A stretch of DNA of 8,347 nt from an uncultured euryarchaeote (GTDB taxonomy: Archaea > Nanohalarchaeota > Nanosalinia > Nanosalinales > Nanosalinaceae). The stretch spans positions 1 to 8,347 of the forward strand of contig CAKZNU010000006.1 in NCBI GenBank assembly GCA_937132175.1, given 5' to 3'. Below the pieces are notes generated by a model. The model did not search any database. It was not told the DNA's origin and worked only from the letters and a program-made list of their open reading frames with translations. Position 1 is the stretch's first letter. Every line of letters begins with the position of its first letter. Both the position numbers and the translations under genes were made by a program. Shown here piece after piece: positions 1-6,465 of the stretch.

Positions 1-1
1 G

Positions 2-340
2 GGTATGTGCAGGGACATGAGGTTTATGGAACAGGAGGTTCTGAGGGTTCTGTACCTCTCATCGGGTAACGAGGTACTTTCTACGGAGGAGTTCGACGGA
101 GATGTATCAAACGTCGGCTTTGAGCCCCGGGAGATCTTTTCCGAAGCTTTTTCCTCGAATGCAGCTGCGATGATACTTGTGCATAACCATCCCTCCGGCA
201 GATCCGAGTTTACGTCCGAGGACGTGGAAGTCACTCGGAAAGTGAGTGATTTAGGAGATGATCTAGGTGTAAAGCTTCTGGATCATGTACTGGCGGGAGA
301 AAGCTTTGTATCGATGCGAAGCAGGAGAGATGTTTTCTGA
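2..340 (+). CDS. RadC-like JAB/JAMM-domain protein, 5'-truncated by window edge
   Basis: This is the C-terminal part of a RadC/MPN-family protein. Numbering from the ATG at 5, it shows PRE-IF at 41-45, the core SNAAAMILVHNHPSG at 51-65, and the metal-site pattern H60-x-H62 with acidic D73, then LLDHVLAG at 91-98 and a closing VSM segment. These match the zinc-coordinating HxHPSG...D signature of RadC. The Ser that usually precedes the Asp by three residues is Thr70. The frame stays open to the window edge, and the first beta strand (EVLRVLYL) begins only about ten residues after the ATG at 5, so the true start is probably upstream, where a helix-hairpin-helix domain may lie. RadC proteins were first linked to DNA repair, but their biochemical role is not settled; some are thought to be nucleases or mobile-element accessories. 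The gene ends 126 nt before rpoH and probably belongs to a separate transcription unit. The domain call is firm; the function is not. Confidence 0.82.
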   Translation, partial: GMCRDMRFMEQEVLRVLYLSSGNEVLSTEEFDGDVSNVGFEPREIFSEAFSSNAAAMILVHNHPSGRSEFTSEDVEVTRKVSDLGDDLGVKLLDHVLAGESFVSMRSRRDVF

Positions 341-392
341 GGCCCGCGGTCTGGAAAGGAAGTTGATAAGCTTACATTTTGCCTTGCTATCC

Positions 393-399
393 TTTTAAA
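393..399 (+). promoter_or_regulatory. Putative TATA box of the rpo operon
   Basis: TTTTAAA in an otherwise mixed-composition spacer is the best TATA-like element between the RadC-like gene and rpoH. With the usual archaeal spacing of about 25-27 nt, transcription would start near position 423, giving a leader of about 44 nt before the rpoH ATG at 467. No clear BRE was recognised. The assignment rests on composition and position only. Confidence 0.45.
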
Positions 400-427
400 G
401 TTTGTTGTCGATCTTTGAACTGTCTAA

Positions 428-449
428 GAGCACAGAATTCTGCCTGCTC
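428..449 (+). repeat. Bulged inverted repeat in the rpoH leader
   Basis: GAGCA (428-432) pairs with TGCTC (445-449) around the perfect palindrome CAGAATTCTG (433-442), with a 2-nt CC bulge on the 3' side. As RNA it would form about 8 bp capped by an AATT loop, ending 5 nt before the putative ribosome binding site at 455. It lies inside the predicted transcribed leader, so it could be an RNA hairpin affecting translation of the first subunit gene or a DNA operator just after the start site. Pairing is read directly from the sequence; function is inferred. Confidence 0.45.
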
Positions 450-466
450 GTAGAGTGATTCAAAAC

Positions 467-700
467 ATGGCAATCGATGTACGTGACCACCGGCTCGTTC
501 CAGAACACCGCAAAATGTCTGAAGACGAAGTTGAGGAACTTCTCGAGAGGTTTGATATAGAACGTGAGAATATACCGGCGATAAAGAGCAACGACTCTGC
601 TCTTAAACAGGAGGAGTTCGAGGTCGGTGACGTATTCGAGATCACGCGTGACAGCTCTACTGCAGGAAAATCCAAGTACTACAGAAGGGTTGTGGAGTAA
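467..700 (+). CDS. rpoH: RNA polymerase subunit Rpo5 (RpoH), Rpb5 C-terminal homologue
   Basis: A 77-residue protein with the family pattern DHRLVPEH (7-14), a helix rich in Glu (MSEDEVEELLERF), the IPAIK segment (36-40), EVGDVFEITR (52-61) and the C-terminal STAG...YYRRVV (64-76). Archaeal Rpo5 is normally about 75-85 residues and corresponds to the C-terminal assembly domain of eukaryotic Rpb5, binding the A''/A' jaw and stabilising the polymerase. I prefer the ATG at 467 over an in-frame GTG at 455. The ATG start gives the typical family length and leaves GTGATT (455-460) upstream as a Shine-Dalgarno with 6-nt spacing, the same motif seen before rpoB1 and rpoA1. It is the first gene of the polymerase operon, and its stop is 8 nt from the rpoB2 start. 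The protein has no cysteine. Confidence 0.93.
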   Translation: MAIDVRDHRLVPEHRKMSEDEVEELLERFDIERENIPAIKSNDSALKQEEFEVGDVFEITRDSSTAGKSKYYRRVVE

Positions 701-708
701 CGGTATAC

Positions 709-2166
709 ATGCAGGAAGAGTTTCTTGAACAGCTGATCGACAGGAATCTAGTTAAACACCAGATTGAGTCCTACAACAGGTTTGCGGAGACCAGGATAGA
801 GGCTATACTTGACGATGTAGAGTCCATCGAGCCGGAGCTTCCGGAAGGAGAGGACCTCGTCATCAAGATTGTAGACGTCGAGATAGAGAAGCCGAAGATC
901 CATGAGGCAGACGGATCCGTCAGAAAGATCATGCCTCGTGAAGCACGGATGCGGGACCTGACGTACTCTTCGGAGATCAGAGTTACTCTTACGCCGATCT
1001 TTGAGGGTGTTCAGCAGGAGTCGGAGGAGGTCACGATCGGGGAGATACCGGTCATGGTTGGCAGTTCACTCTGCTGGACGGAGGAGATGGATGAGGAAGA
1101 GATGCGTGAGGCCGGAGAAGATCCTGAGGATCCGGGCGGTTACTTCATAATCAACGGATCGGAGAAGACGATCATTGCGATGGAGGAGCTTGCGAACAAC
1201 AAGCCTGTCTACCAGCACGATGACGAGGAACAGAAATGCAGGATCAACTCGGAAAACCAGGGATACGTGCAGAGACATATTCTGAGGAGAAAAGACGACA
1301 TCGTCAACATATCGTTTGCAAACGTGAAAAAGACTCCGGCGGTTGCACTCGTAAGGGCTCTGGGTTACGAGACTGATAAGGAAATCGTAGAGGCTATCGG
1401 CGAGGACTACGCTTCTGATGTTTACCTGAACCTGTACGAGGTAGATGCCTCAAACCAGGAGGAGGCCTTCCAGTATATCGCGAACCGAGCCGGAATCACG
1501 AACGACGTCGAGGAACGTGTCCAGAATATTCTGGACGAGTACCTTCTTCCGCACATGGGACAGGAATCAGATGTCCGTGAGGAAAAGGCCGAGTTCCTCT
1601 CTAAGATGATCAAGAACACTATTGCTCTGGGTAAGGGAGACATCCAGGAAGACGATATTGATCACTACGCTAACAAGAGGATGAATCTTGCCGGAGAGTT
1701 ACTGGAGATGCAGTTCCGGTCGGTCTTCCTCGGTAAGTGGGGTCTGGTTGCCCGTATGAAGTACAACTTCCAGAAGTCTGCGAAACGTGGAAGGCTTCCG
1801 TCCCTTCAGTCAACGATCGTGGCTGATAAGCTTACGTCCCAGATTATGGGTGCGATGGCGACAGGAAACTGGGTTGGAGGCCGTACAGGTATCTGCCAGA
1901 GGCTTGAGAGGAACAACAGGATCAAGACCCTTTCACATCTGCGAAACATTGTATCTCCTCTCAGCGCGGACAGACAGCACTTCGAGGCACGTGACCTTCA
2001 TCCAACGCAGTGGGGACGTGTCTGCCCGATCAAGACGCCAGAAGGTATGAACATCGGACTGAGGACGCATCTGGCGATGTCGGCAGACGTCTCTACAGGG
2101 ATGACGGATATGGAGAGAAACGCATTGAAGTTGAAGCTTGAGGAGGCTGGAGTTGACGCGAGGTGA
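709..2166 (+). CDS. rpoB2: DNA-directed RNA polymerase subunit B'' (Rpo2 N-terminal part)
   Basis: A 485-residue protein equivalent to the N-terminal half of Rpb2/bacterial beta: protrusion, lobe and fork regions. Visible landmarks are IPVMVGSSLC (113-122), the PGGYFIINGSEK stretch (142-153), DDIDHYANKRMNLAG (315-329), the fork-loop region GNWVGGRTG (386-394), TLSHLRNIVSPL (407-418) and the FEARDLHPTQWGRVCP segment (425-440), followed by KTPEG (442-446). The protein ends at the standard archaeal B''/B' split, and its length is near the usual 500 residues. It forms the beta-like subunit with B', whose gene starts 6 nt downstream. GGAG at 694-697, inside the end of rpoH, is a weak ribosome site, so translation is probably coupled to rpoH. 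One oddity is that the Glu usual before TPEG is Lys442, and the following residues are M-N-I rather than P-N-C/I. Confidence 0.97.
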   Translation: MQEEFLEQLIDRNLVKHQIESYNRFAETRIEAILDDVESIEPELPEGEDLVIKIVDVEIEKPKIHEADGSVRKIMPREARMRDLTYSSEIRVTLTPIFEGVQQESEEVTIGEIPVMVGSSLCWTEEMDEEEMREAGEDPEDPGGYFIINGSEKTIIAMEELANNKPVYQHDDEEQKCRINSENQGYVQRHILRRKDDIVNISFANVKKTPAVALVRALGYETDKEIVEAIGEDYASDVYLNLYEVDASNQEEAFQYIANRAGITNDVEERVQNILDEYLLPHMGQESDVREEKAEFLSKMIKNTIALGKGDIQEDDIDHYANKRMNLAGELLEMQFRSVFLGKWGLVARMKYNFQKSAKRGRLPSLQSTIVADKLTSQIMGAMATGNWVGGRTGICQRLERNNRIKTLSHLRNIVSPLSADRQHFEARDLHPTQWGRVCPIKTPEGMNIGLRTHLAMSADVSTGMTDMERNALKLKLEEAGVDAR

Positions 2167-2168
2167 TC
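2160..2168 (+). promoter_or_regulatory. Shine-Dalgarno of rpoB1 overlapping the rpoB2 stop
   Basis: GAGGTGATC is a 9-nt perfect complement to the conserved 3' end of archaeal 16S rRNA and lies 4 nt before the rpoB1 ATG at 2173. It contains the TGA stop of rpoB2 (2164-2166), so a terminating ribosome sits directly on the next initiation site. This favours equal synthesis of the two halves of the beta-like subunit. Confidence 0.8.
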
Positions 2169-2172
2169 AAGA

Positions 2173-3972
2173 ATGACTGATGTATTTCTGGACGGAGAGA
2201 TAATCGACGACGTTGAGTCGCCGGAAGAGATTAGAGAAAACCTTCTTGAGAAAAGAAGAAACGGAGAGTTAGATCAGGAGGTCTCCGTACATTACAACGA
2301 GGACAAGGACGAGATAAGGATCAACACGGATTCAGGAAGGGTTATGAGACCCGTAGTCATAGTGGAGGACGGAGAGCCAAGACTGAACGAAGACGATATG
2401 CAGGACCTTGAGGACGGTGACCTCACCCTTGAAGATCTTGAGGAGGACGGAAAGATTGAGTATATTGACGCAGAGGAGGAGGAAAACGCATACGTAGCGA
2501 TGAACGAGGAAGAGGTTACGGACGAGCATACGCATATGGAGCTTGACTCCGAGATCATACATGGGCTCTCGGCTTCACTGACGGTGTATCCTGAGCACAA
2601 CCGTGGTGATCGTGTGAACTTCGGTGCAAAGATGGCTGGACAGGGACTTGGAATGCCGACAAGAGAGTTCCACCAGAGGTTCGATACTCAGGAAAACGTA
2701 CTGACCTACGCACAGCAACCGATCGTAGAGACAAACACTTACGATACTCTCCTGGGTGATCATCCCATCGGCCAGAACATGGTTATCGCTCTGGCATCCT
2801 TCGATGGATACAATATCGAGGACGCAGTCATCATGAACAAGGCCTCGATTGAGAGAGGTCTCGGCAGGTCGATGTACATGAGGACGTACCAGACCGAGGC
2901 CAAACGTTTCTACGGGGGTCAGAAAGACGACATAGGTATACCTGATAAAGACGTTAGAGGTTACAGGAGGGAGGAAGTCTATGAGCATCTGGACGAGGAC
3001 GGGATCGTGAACCCGGAGACTGAGGTAGACTCCGACGATGTTATAGTTGGAAAGACCTCACCGCCAAAATTCCTTGGAGGCGGAGGGGAGGAGATGAAGA
3101 TGGGTCTCGCGGACAGAAGAGAGACCTCACTTACTGTACGTCACGGAGAGGAAGGAGTTATCGATAAGGTGATGCTTTCCGAGACAGGTGACGGAGACAA
3201 GCTGATCAAGGCAAAGATGCGTGAGTACCGTGTACCGGAGCTTGGAGACAAGTTCGCCACACGTCACGGACAGAAAGGGGTTATCGGCATGATAGCTCCT
3301 GAGGAAAACATGCCCTTCACCAAACAGGGCATTACACCTGACATGATACTTTCAACCCATGCAATCCCGAGTCGTATGACCGTTTCACAGATTATCGAGC
3401 TGATTGGAGGAAAGGTAGGAGCCTTGAGAGGCGAAAAGGTCGATGCCACGTCCTACCACGGGGAAGACAAAGACAAGCTTCGTGACCAGCTTGAGGAACT
3501 CGGCTTCGAGTCTTCCGGCAAAGAAACCATGTACAACGGCGTAACCGGAGAGGAGATGGACGCCGAAATCATGATCGGACCAGGCTACTACCTGAAGCTG
3601 AGCCATATGGTCGGGGACAAGGTACATGCACGTTCACGTGGACCTGTCACGCTTCTGACAAAGCAACCGACCGAGGGGCGCTCACAGGAAGGAGGCCTCC
3701 GCCTCGGAGAGATGGAAAAGGATGTCTTCGTAGGTCACGGCGCCTCCCTGCTTCTGAAGGAGAGGTTTGGTGCTGATACCACCGAGATAAAGGTGGATGC
3801 AGACTCAGGCGACGTTGGATACCTTGACAGGGAGGAGAACAAGGTTATCAAACACAGTGGAGAGTCAGGAGACTTCGAAGACGTTGAGATGCCTCATGCG
3901 ATGCTCCTGTTGCTTGACGAGCTGAAGTCTCTCATGATAGATACGGACATTGAAGTGGAGGAAGAAGGGTGA
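2173..3972 (+). CDS. rpoB1: DNA-directed RNA polymerase subunit B' (Rpo2 C-terminal part), zinc ribbon without cysteines
   Basis: A 599-residue protein covering the external, hybrid-binding, wall and anchor regions of Rpb2. Motifs in order: AEEEENAYVAM (100-110), EHTHMEL (118-124), PEHNRGDR (140-147), GYNIEDAVIMNKAS (212-225), ELGDKFATRHGQKGV (356-370), IPSRMTV (398-404), GKVGALRG (413-420) and QPTEGRSQEGGLRLGEME (498-515). By alignment from memory, R147, K360, K368 and R401 match Rpb2 residues that contact NTP phosphates or nucleic acid, so the enzyme looks catalytically competent. Length is normal at about 600. The C-terminal zinc-ribbon region (about 538-570) has no cysteine, where Rpb2 and other archaea have CxxC...CxxC; the whole protein contains none. 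The fold is still recognisable, ending in VEMPHAMLLLLDELKSL (571-587). The start at 2173 has an excellent Shine-Dalgarno, and rpoA1 begins 6 nt after the stop. Confidence 0.97.
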   Translation: MTDVFLDGEIIDDVESPEEIRENLLEKRRNGELDQEVSVHYNEDKDEIRINTDSGRVMRPVVIVEDGEPRLNEDDMQDLEDGDLTLEDLEEDGKIEYIDAEEEENAYVAMNEEEVTDEHTHMELDSEIIHGLSASLTVYPEHNRGDRVNFGAKMAGQGLGMPTREFHQRFDTQENVLTYAQQPIVETNTYDTLLGDHPIGQNMVIALASFDGYNIEDAVIMNKASIERGLGRSMYMRTYQTEAKRFYGGQKDDIGIPDKDVRGYRREEVYEHLDEDGIVNPETEVDSDDVIVGKTSPPKFLGGGGEEMKMGLADRRETSLTVRHGEEGVIDKVMLSETGDGDKLIKAKMREYRVPELGDKFATRHGQKGVIGMIAPEENMPFTKQGITPDMILSTHAIPSRMTVSQIIELIGGKVGALRGEKVDATSYHGEDKDKLRDQLEELGFESSGKETMYNGVTGEEMDAEIMIGPGYYLKLSHMVGDKVHARSRGPVTLLTKQPTEGRSQEGGLRLGEMEKDVFVGHGASLLLKERFGADTTEIKVDADSGDVGYLDREENKVIKHSGESGDFEDVEMPHAMLLLLDELKSLMIDTDIEVEEEG

Positions 3973-3973
3973 T
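3968..3973 (+). promoter_or_regulatory. Shine-Dalgarno of rpoA1 overlapping the rpoB1 stop
   Basis: GGTGAT is complementary to the 16S rRNA 3' end and sits 5 nt upstream of the rpoA1 ATG at 3979. It includes the rpoB1 TGA stop (3970-3972), the same arrangement as at the rpoB2/rpoB1 junction, implying translational coupling. Confidence 0.7.
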
Positions 3974-3978
3974 TCAAG

Positions 3979-6465
3979 ATGAAGAGTATTGAACAGCTGG
4001 ACTTCGGTATCCTGAGCACTCAGGACATAGAGGAAATGTCGGTAAAAGAGATCAACAAGGCAGAGGTGTACGACGCCGACGGCTACCCGGTAGAGGACGG
4101 AGTCATGGATCCAGCCCTCGGTGTCATAGATCCTGGTATGACGTGTCAGACCTGTGGAGGACAGATGCGTGAATGCAAGGGACACTTCGGAAAGATCACC
4201 CTGTCCAGGCCGGTTGTACACTCCCTTTACGCAAAGAAGGTTCGTAACCTCCTGAGGTTTACAAACGTACACGAGGACGGCTCCGTATCCCTGCTTCTGA
4301 AAAACGAGGATAAGCCTCTCAGAAAGTCCAACAGGATGACGGAGGATCCTCAGACAGGAGAAGAGGTTCCGGACATAGACTTCGAGAAACCTTACACATA
4401 CTACGAGGAGGGTGAAAAAATTCTGCCGGGAGAGATACAGGAAAGGTTCCGCCAGATACCGGACGAGATGGCGGCCAAGCTCGGTGTCGAGGGATGCAGA
4501 CCCGAGGATCTCGTGATCGAGAAGCTTCCGGTTCCACCTGTCACGACAAGACCTTCCATCACTCTTGATACAGGCGAACGCAGCGAGGACGATATCACAC
4601 ACAAGCTGGTCGATGTCATCAGGATCAACAAGAGACTGCAGAACAATATCGAGATCGAGGCACCTGATTTCATTATCGATGACCTCCATGAGCTACTGCA
4701 GTACCATGTTGCGACACTTTTCTACAACGACATGAGTAACGTTCCTCCGGCACGTCATCGTTCCGGTCGCTCCCTGAAGTCTCTGATCGAGCGTGTACAG
4801 GGCAAGGAAGGCCGGTTCAGGCAGAACCTGATCGGTAAACGTGTAAACTTCTCCGCAAGAACCGTTATCTCGCCCGATCCAAACATCGGTATCAATGAGG
4901 TCGGAGTACCGTTCATGATTGCGAAGAAGCTCTCGATACCGGAGAAGGTGACGGAGAACAACTTCGATAGGGCAAAAGAGCTTATTGAGAACGGTCCGGA
5001 CACGCATCCGGGTGCGAACTACGTCTATCCTCCAAGCGGCAACAGAAAACGTATAACAGAGCAGAACGTAGAGGAGATTCTGGAGGATATAGAGCCAGGG
5101 GTAGGCTGGAAGATAGAGAGACATCTCAGCGACGGGGACACCGTACTGTTCAACAGGCAGCCGTCTCTGCACAGGATGTCGATCATGGCCCACGAGGTCC
5201 GTGTCCTGCCGTACAGAACGTTCCGTCTGAACCTGAACGTCTGTGCACCGTACAACGCAGACTTCGACGGCGACGAGATGAACCTGCATGTGCCACAGAC
5301 GGAGGAAGCCCGTGCAGAGGCAGACGAACTGATGAAGGTACAGGAACACATCAAGTCTCCGAAGATGGGTGGACCGATTGTAGGTATGCTTCAGGACTAT
5401 GTATCAGGCCTGTATCTCCTGACCCAGCCTGACCGCACAGTCTCTCGGGAGAAAGCCTTCAACCTGCTTACGGAAGCAGGTGAGTACGAGGCAGATCTTC
5501 CGGAGAAGGAAGAGATATCCGGCCGAGAGCTTGTATCTCTCTTTATCCCAAACGATATCTCCCTGACGATAAACGAAGGTGAAGAAAACGAAGTAGTGAT
5601 CGAGGAGGGAGAACTAATCGAAGGCGTCCTGGATGAGGACGCCCTCGGAGACTACGGAGGAGAGATCATCCAGCAGCTCTCCATAGAGTATGGACCTGAC
5701 AAGGTCTCAGAGTTCTTGAACCGGGTGTCCCGTGTAGGAGCTATATTCCTGACACAGCGTGGATTCTCGATAGGTCTCGAGGACCTAGAGGTATCAGAGG
5801 ACGCGACTGACAGGATCAAGGAGATGATCCAGGATACCGTTGAGGACGCAAACGAAACCCTGCAGGAGTACAAGGACGGAGAGATGGAGCCGATTACAGG
5901 AAAGACTCTGGAACAGACCAGAGAGATCAGGATCACGAAGACCCTGAACGAGGTCTTCGCCGACATCGGGGACCTTATCTCGGATAACTTCGATGAGGAC
6001 TCGTCTGCATACGTCATGGCAGACTCCGGTGCACGTGGATCGATGCAGAACGTGACGACTATGGCAGGTCTCCTGGGGCAGAACTCGGTACGTGACCAGA
6101 GGATTGAGAGAGGATACTACAACAGGACTCTTTCACACTACGAGGAAGGTGAGATGACACCCGAGTCCCGTGGATTCGTCTCCTCTTCGATCATCGAGGG
6201 ATTGGATCCTCAGGAGATGTTTTTCCACCAGATGAGCCAGAGAAAGGCACTGATGGATAAGTCACTGAGAACCAAGACCTCGGGATACATGTACCGCCGT
6301 ATCGCGAACTCGCTGCAGGACCTCAAGGTCGAGTACGATCAGTCCGTCAGGAATGCTCAGGGAGATGTGATACAGTTCCGTGCAGGAGAAGACGGCATAG
6401 ATCCACAGAAGTCTGACAGAGGACTGATATCAACTTCGATCAGCCTTGAAGGAGGTGACCAGTAG
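3979..6465 (+). CDS. rpoA1: DNA-directed RNA polymerase subunit A' (Rpo1 N-terminal part)
   Basis: An 828-residue catalytic subunit equivalent to the N-terminal two-thirds of Rpb1/beta'. It shows FGILS (9-13), DPALGVIDPG (44-53), the first clamp zinc site C56-x2-C59-x6-C66-x-G-H69, VPPVTTRPSI (185-194), HKLVDVIRINKRL (208-220), the switch region GKRVNFSARTVISPDP (286-301), FNRQPSLHRMSIMAH (391-405), and the active-site NADFDGDEMN (426-435) with Mg-binding D428, D430 and D432. The bridge helix spans about 741-776, and the end is at the usual jaw split point. It is somewhat short for archaeal A', which is usually about 870 or more. Part of the difference is a shrunken second clamp zinc region (about 93-140), where the CxxC pairs are missing. 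The bridge helix also departs from the common sequence. The next gene, rpoA2, starts directly after its TAG. Confidence 0.97.
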   Translation: MKSIEQLDFGILSTQDIEEMSVKEINKAEVYDADGYPVEDGVMDPALGVIDPGMTCQTCGGQMRECKGHFGKITLSRPVVHSLYAKKVRNLLRFTNVHEDGSVSLLLKNEDKPLRKSNRMTEDPQTGEEVPDIDFEKPYTYYEEGEKILPGEIQERFRQIPDEMAAKLGVEGCRPEDLVIEKLPVPPVTTRPSITLDTGERSEDDITHKLVDVIRINKRLQNNIEIEAPDFIIDDLHELLQYHVATLFYNDMSNVPPARHRSGRSLKSLIERVQGKEGRFRQNLIGKRVNFSARTVISPDPNIGINEVGVPFMIAKKLSIPEKVTENNFDRAKELIENGPDTHPGANYVYPPSGNRKRITEQNVEEILEDIEPGVGWKIERHLSDGDTVLFNRQPSLHRMSIMAHEVRVLPYRTFRLNLNVCAPYNADFDGDEMNLHVPQTEEARAEADELMKVQEHIKSPKMGGPIVGMLQDYVSGLYLLTQPDRTVSREKAFNLLTEAGEYEADLPEKEEISGRELVSLFIPNDISLTINEGEENEVVIEEGELIEGVLDEDALGDYGGEIIQQLSIEYGPDKVSEFLNRVSRVGAIFLTQRGFSIGLEDLEVSEDATDRIKEMIQDTVEDANETLQEYKDGEMEPITGKTLEQTREIRITKTLNEVFADIGDLISDNFDEDSSAYVMADSGARGSMQNVTTMAGLLGQNSVRDQRIERGYYNRTLSHYEEGEMTPESRGFVSSSIIEGLDPQEMFFHQMSQRKALMDKSLRTKTSGYMYRRIANSLQDLKVEYDQSVRNAQGDVIQFRAGEDGIDPQKSDRGLISTSISLEGGDQ
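6451..6458 (+). promoter_or_regulatory. Shine-Dalgarno of rpoA2 inside the end of rpoA1
   Basis: GGAGGTGA lies in the last codons of rpoA1 (encoding part of the C-terminal GGDQ) with 7-nt spacing to the rpoA2 ATG at 6466. The rpoA1 TAG stop (6463-6465) abuts that ATG with no gap. Strong pairing plus zero spacing supports coupled production of A' and A''. Confidence 0.8.

Noticed and set aside
455..466. GTG at 455 as the rpoH start, adding MIQN
   Set aside because: The ATG at 467 gives the normal family N-terminus, and the GTGATT at 455-460 fits better as a Shine-Dalgarno sequence like those of rpoB1 and rpoA1.
364..1835. 12-mer TGATAAGCTTAC present at 364-375 and 1824-1835
   Set aside because: About this many 12-mer coincidences are expected by chance in 8.3 kb, and the second copy is inside a conserved rpoB2 codon context.
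2164..2175. Frameshift or degradation splitting rpoB, and likewise rpoA at 6465/6466
   Set aside because: Both breaks are at the known archaeal split sites, each downstream half has its own strong ribosome binding site, and no conserved residues are lost.
3865..4689. Long antisense open frame (274 codons) opposite rpoB1 end and rpoA1 start
   Set aside because: It lies entirely opposite well-conserved polymerase sequence, has no recognisable domain or promoter, and is explained by codon bias of the sense strand.
4693..5349. Antisense open frame (218 codons) opposite the catalytic part of rpoA1
   Set aside because: It covers the strongly conserved switch and NADFDGD region; the predicted peptide is Val/Leu/Arg-rich with no family resemblance.
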